Below are positions 50,423 to 51,581 of a stretch of 51,581 bases of DNA, one piece after another. The stretch lies in assembly GCA_039714535.1 (NCBI GenBank), contig JBDLJC010000023.1:1-51581 (forward strand), given 5' to 3'. The notes beneath the pieces were generated by a model. The model was not told the origin of the DNA, ran no database searches, and saw only the letters and a program-made list of their open reading frames with translations. How positions within the stretch are numbered: the first letter of the stretch is position 1; every line of letters begins with the position of its first letter. The translations under genes were made by a program, and so were the position numbers. The stretch is from JAGXFP01 sp039714535. GTDB lineage: Bacteria; Desulfobacterota; Desulfobulbia; Desulfobulbales; JAGXFP01.

Positions 50423-50758
50423 TTGGCGCAACCTCAAAGGCAACTCATGCTCCCGGAACCTGCGGTTGCAGGGATACCAAAATTCAGCAAGATATTCTTG
50501 GAGGCAAGAGAGGCGGGGGACCGGGTCCGGATGGATCGGGCCAATGAGTTCCGGCATGATAAGCCGGTCCGTAAGCCCGGCAAGGGAAGCCGATGGTCAT
50601 TACTGAAAAACAGCAGCAACCTCAACGCTCAACAGACGGTGTCTCTGGAGGAATTATTGCGAGGCAACCAGCCGTTATCAACGGTTTATATTTTGGCTGA
50701 GCAGTTGAAAGCGATATACGGATTCAGGGATAACGAATCCTTTTCCTTGAGAAAGTAA
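50423..50758 (+). pseudogene. ISL3-type transposase remnant, C-terminal part
   Basis: The frame of 111 codons contains, from about residue 48, KPGKGSRWSLLKNSSNLNAQ and then SLEELLRGNQPLSTVYILAEQLKAIYGF. This is the characteristic C-terminal stretch of ISL3-family transposases (KGxRWLLLKN...ELLxxNxPL...AYxLKExLR). The catalytic N-terminal part with its DDE residues is missing, and the frame before residue 30 does not look like transposase. No inverted repeats are evident. It marks an old insertion between the beta-helix gene and the cytochrome gene. Confidence 0.7.
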
Positions 50759-50785
50759 AGCGGCATTCCACGGTCCGTGGTGAAC

Positions 50786-50819
50786 AAAAAAAAGGACCGC
50801 CAGCCGGCGGTCCTTTTTT
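50786..50819. terminator. Bidirectional intrinsic terminator
   Basis: GGACCGCC and GGCGGTCC form an eight-pair stem around AGCC, with eight A's before and six T's after. It ends the cytochrome gene on the minus strand and could also stop plus-strand transcription through the transposase remnant. Confidence 0.9.
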
Positions 50820-50838
50820 GAATTATATTGAAAGAATA

Positions 50839-51581
50839 TTACACATCATCCTTGGTCCGATGGCAGAAGAAACAGCCGCCCACGGTTGTCTCGCCAGCAT
50901 TAGCAAGGAGGGGATCATGGGCAATTACAGCATCATAATCCCACCTTAAGGAGTTTGGGTAATTGGAGGCGTGGGCCTTGTGACAGCTGAGACACATTAC
51001 CTGATCATTACCTCTTATGTTCGCTCTGTCCATTTGGCCACGGGCGACAGGAATGTCAGTGTTGTAGGCCACAGACTCAACATTAACCCAATCAAATTCA
51101 CCATCGGTAGGAAATCTGACATTGGTGGGGTGGCGCAGCCAGGGTCTGTTGCCCGGGTCTATAATAGCGATGGACTGAGCATTACGATCACCCATATTGT
51201 TTGTGCCTGTTAGTTCATCAAGCTCACCGTAGGCATGGAAGTCACTGTGGCAACCGGCGCACCAGCGGCCGATCGAAATCTCCGGATGTTTTTCGGGATT
51301 GCCGCCTTGGGCCTTGTAAATATTATGAAGAGTACCGGGACCAGGGTCGTAGTCTATTTCCCAATCCGGATCTTCCCATAAACCCAGGCCATTGGGGACG
51401 AAACCGACGATACTATTATCATGGCCGGACAGGAAACGAAAGGCATCGCCTGCTTCGCCTGCTACCCCTCCTTCAAGACCTGAGTTGCGGGAATGGTGAC
51501 CAACCTTAAGATGACAGCCCTGGCAGCCGTTAGTCTTGACGTTTGAGCCGCTGGCCGGGGTGGTATCAGCGTCAAGTTTTG
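50839..51581 (-). CDS. Multiheme c-type cytochrome, C-terminal part, cut by the window edge
   Basis: The frame stays open from the right edge to a stop at 50839, giving about 246 visible residues; an internal Met (51195) is not the true start. Four CxxCH haem sites are visible: CQGCH near the edge, CAGCH (about 51250-51260), CLSCH and CFFCH. The segment between the second and third has FVPNGLG...DPDWEIDYDPGPGTLHNIYK-like low-complexity loops. Such proteins carry electrons in the periplasm or at the cell surface in metal- or nitrogen-reducing bacteria. The number of haems in the whole protein is unknown, since the N-terminal part is outside the window. Confidence 0.85.
   Translation of the reverse strand, partial: KLDADTTPASGSNVKTNGCQGCHLKVGHHSRNSGLEGGVAGEAGDAFRFLSGHDNSIVGFVPNGLGLWEDPDWEIDYDPGPGTLHNIYKAQGGNPEKHPEISIGRWCAGCHSDFHAYGELDELTGTNNMGDRNAQSIAIIDPGNRPWLRHPTNVRFPTDGEFDWVNVESVAYNTDIPVARGQMDRANIRGNDQVMCLSCHKAHASNYPNSLRWDYDAVIAHDPLLANAGETTVGGCFFCHRTKDDV

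Noticed and set aside
50423..50547. Alternative plus-strand frames of the ISL3 remnant
   Set aside because: Only the frame reaching 50758 shows transposase similarity; the Gly-rich alternative frame is a shadow.

Overview
The window looks like a chromosomal segment from an anaerobic or facultatively anaerobic Gram-negative bacterium, most likely a Desulfobacterota member (relatives of Desulfobulbales or Desulfuromonadia are my best guess). The clues are a complete Tol system and several lipoproteins, two multiheme c-type cytochromes, a periplasmic nitrate reductase cluster with an octaheme HAO-like cytochrome, a 2-oxoacid:ferredoxin oxidoreductase, rubredoxin, and a DsrC-family protein. No rRNA, prophage or CRISPR array is visible.

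Layout. 1-1240: end of an IS3-type element, then a PilZ gene preceded on its own strand by a promoter and what looks like a GEMM-I cyclic-dinucleotide riboswitch, then a stand-alone initiator tRNA with its own promoter and terminator. 1346-4305 (minus): hom, an archaeal-type phosphoglycerate mutase homologue and a YbgC thioesterase, all overlapping. 4659-9558 (plus): tolQ, tolR, tolA, tolB and cpoB, with no pal between tolB and cpoB. 9636-11923: nadC, a DJ-1/PfpI protein and a VanZ-like membrane protein. 12038-15710 (plus): creB, creC and creD, with an exact CreB box (TTCAC-N6-TTCAC) between creC and creD. 15876-21878 (minus): a hybrid histidine kinase with a duplicated sensor domain, an MBL-fold hydrolase coupled to an EEP phosphodiesterase, and an OmpA-domain lipoprotein. 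22083-23039: a DMT-family exporter.

23263-29620 (minus) is a respiratory cluster in the order napA, lipoprotein, napG, napH, napD, octaheme cytochrome. Nothing resembling napB, napC or nrfA is present. The natural reading is nitrate to nitrite by NapA, with the octaheme protein reducing nitrite or hydroxylamine further. 30088-35501: a GNAT acetyltransferase, Tex, a zinc-ribbon protein, an OmpA/glycine-zipper lipoprotein, rubredoxin (too short for a routine gene call) and an Old Yellow Enzyme homologue. 35529-35758 is a peroxiredoxin-like pseudogene that lost its middle. 36385-40448: a small Cys-rich protein, korB and fused korA, an unknown protein, and a rubredoxin-MBL fusion with degenerate metal ligands. 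40558-41679: a PQQ-type sugar dehydrogenase homologue. 41789-46174 (minus): a DsrC-like protein lacking both canonical cysteines, a small acidic protein, GIY-YIG, FKBP, a ferredoxin-like protein and a B12/radical-SAM protein.

46463-46711 is an unannotated, strongly structured segment ending in a terminator and is my main candidate for an undescribed RNA or miniature element. 46730-50194 is a secreted beta-helix protein with eight copies of an acidic GTDGDG repeat. The window ends with an ISL3-type transposase remnant and the C-terminal part of another multiheme cytochrome.
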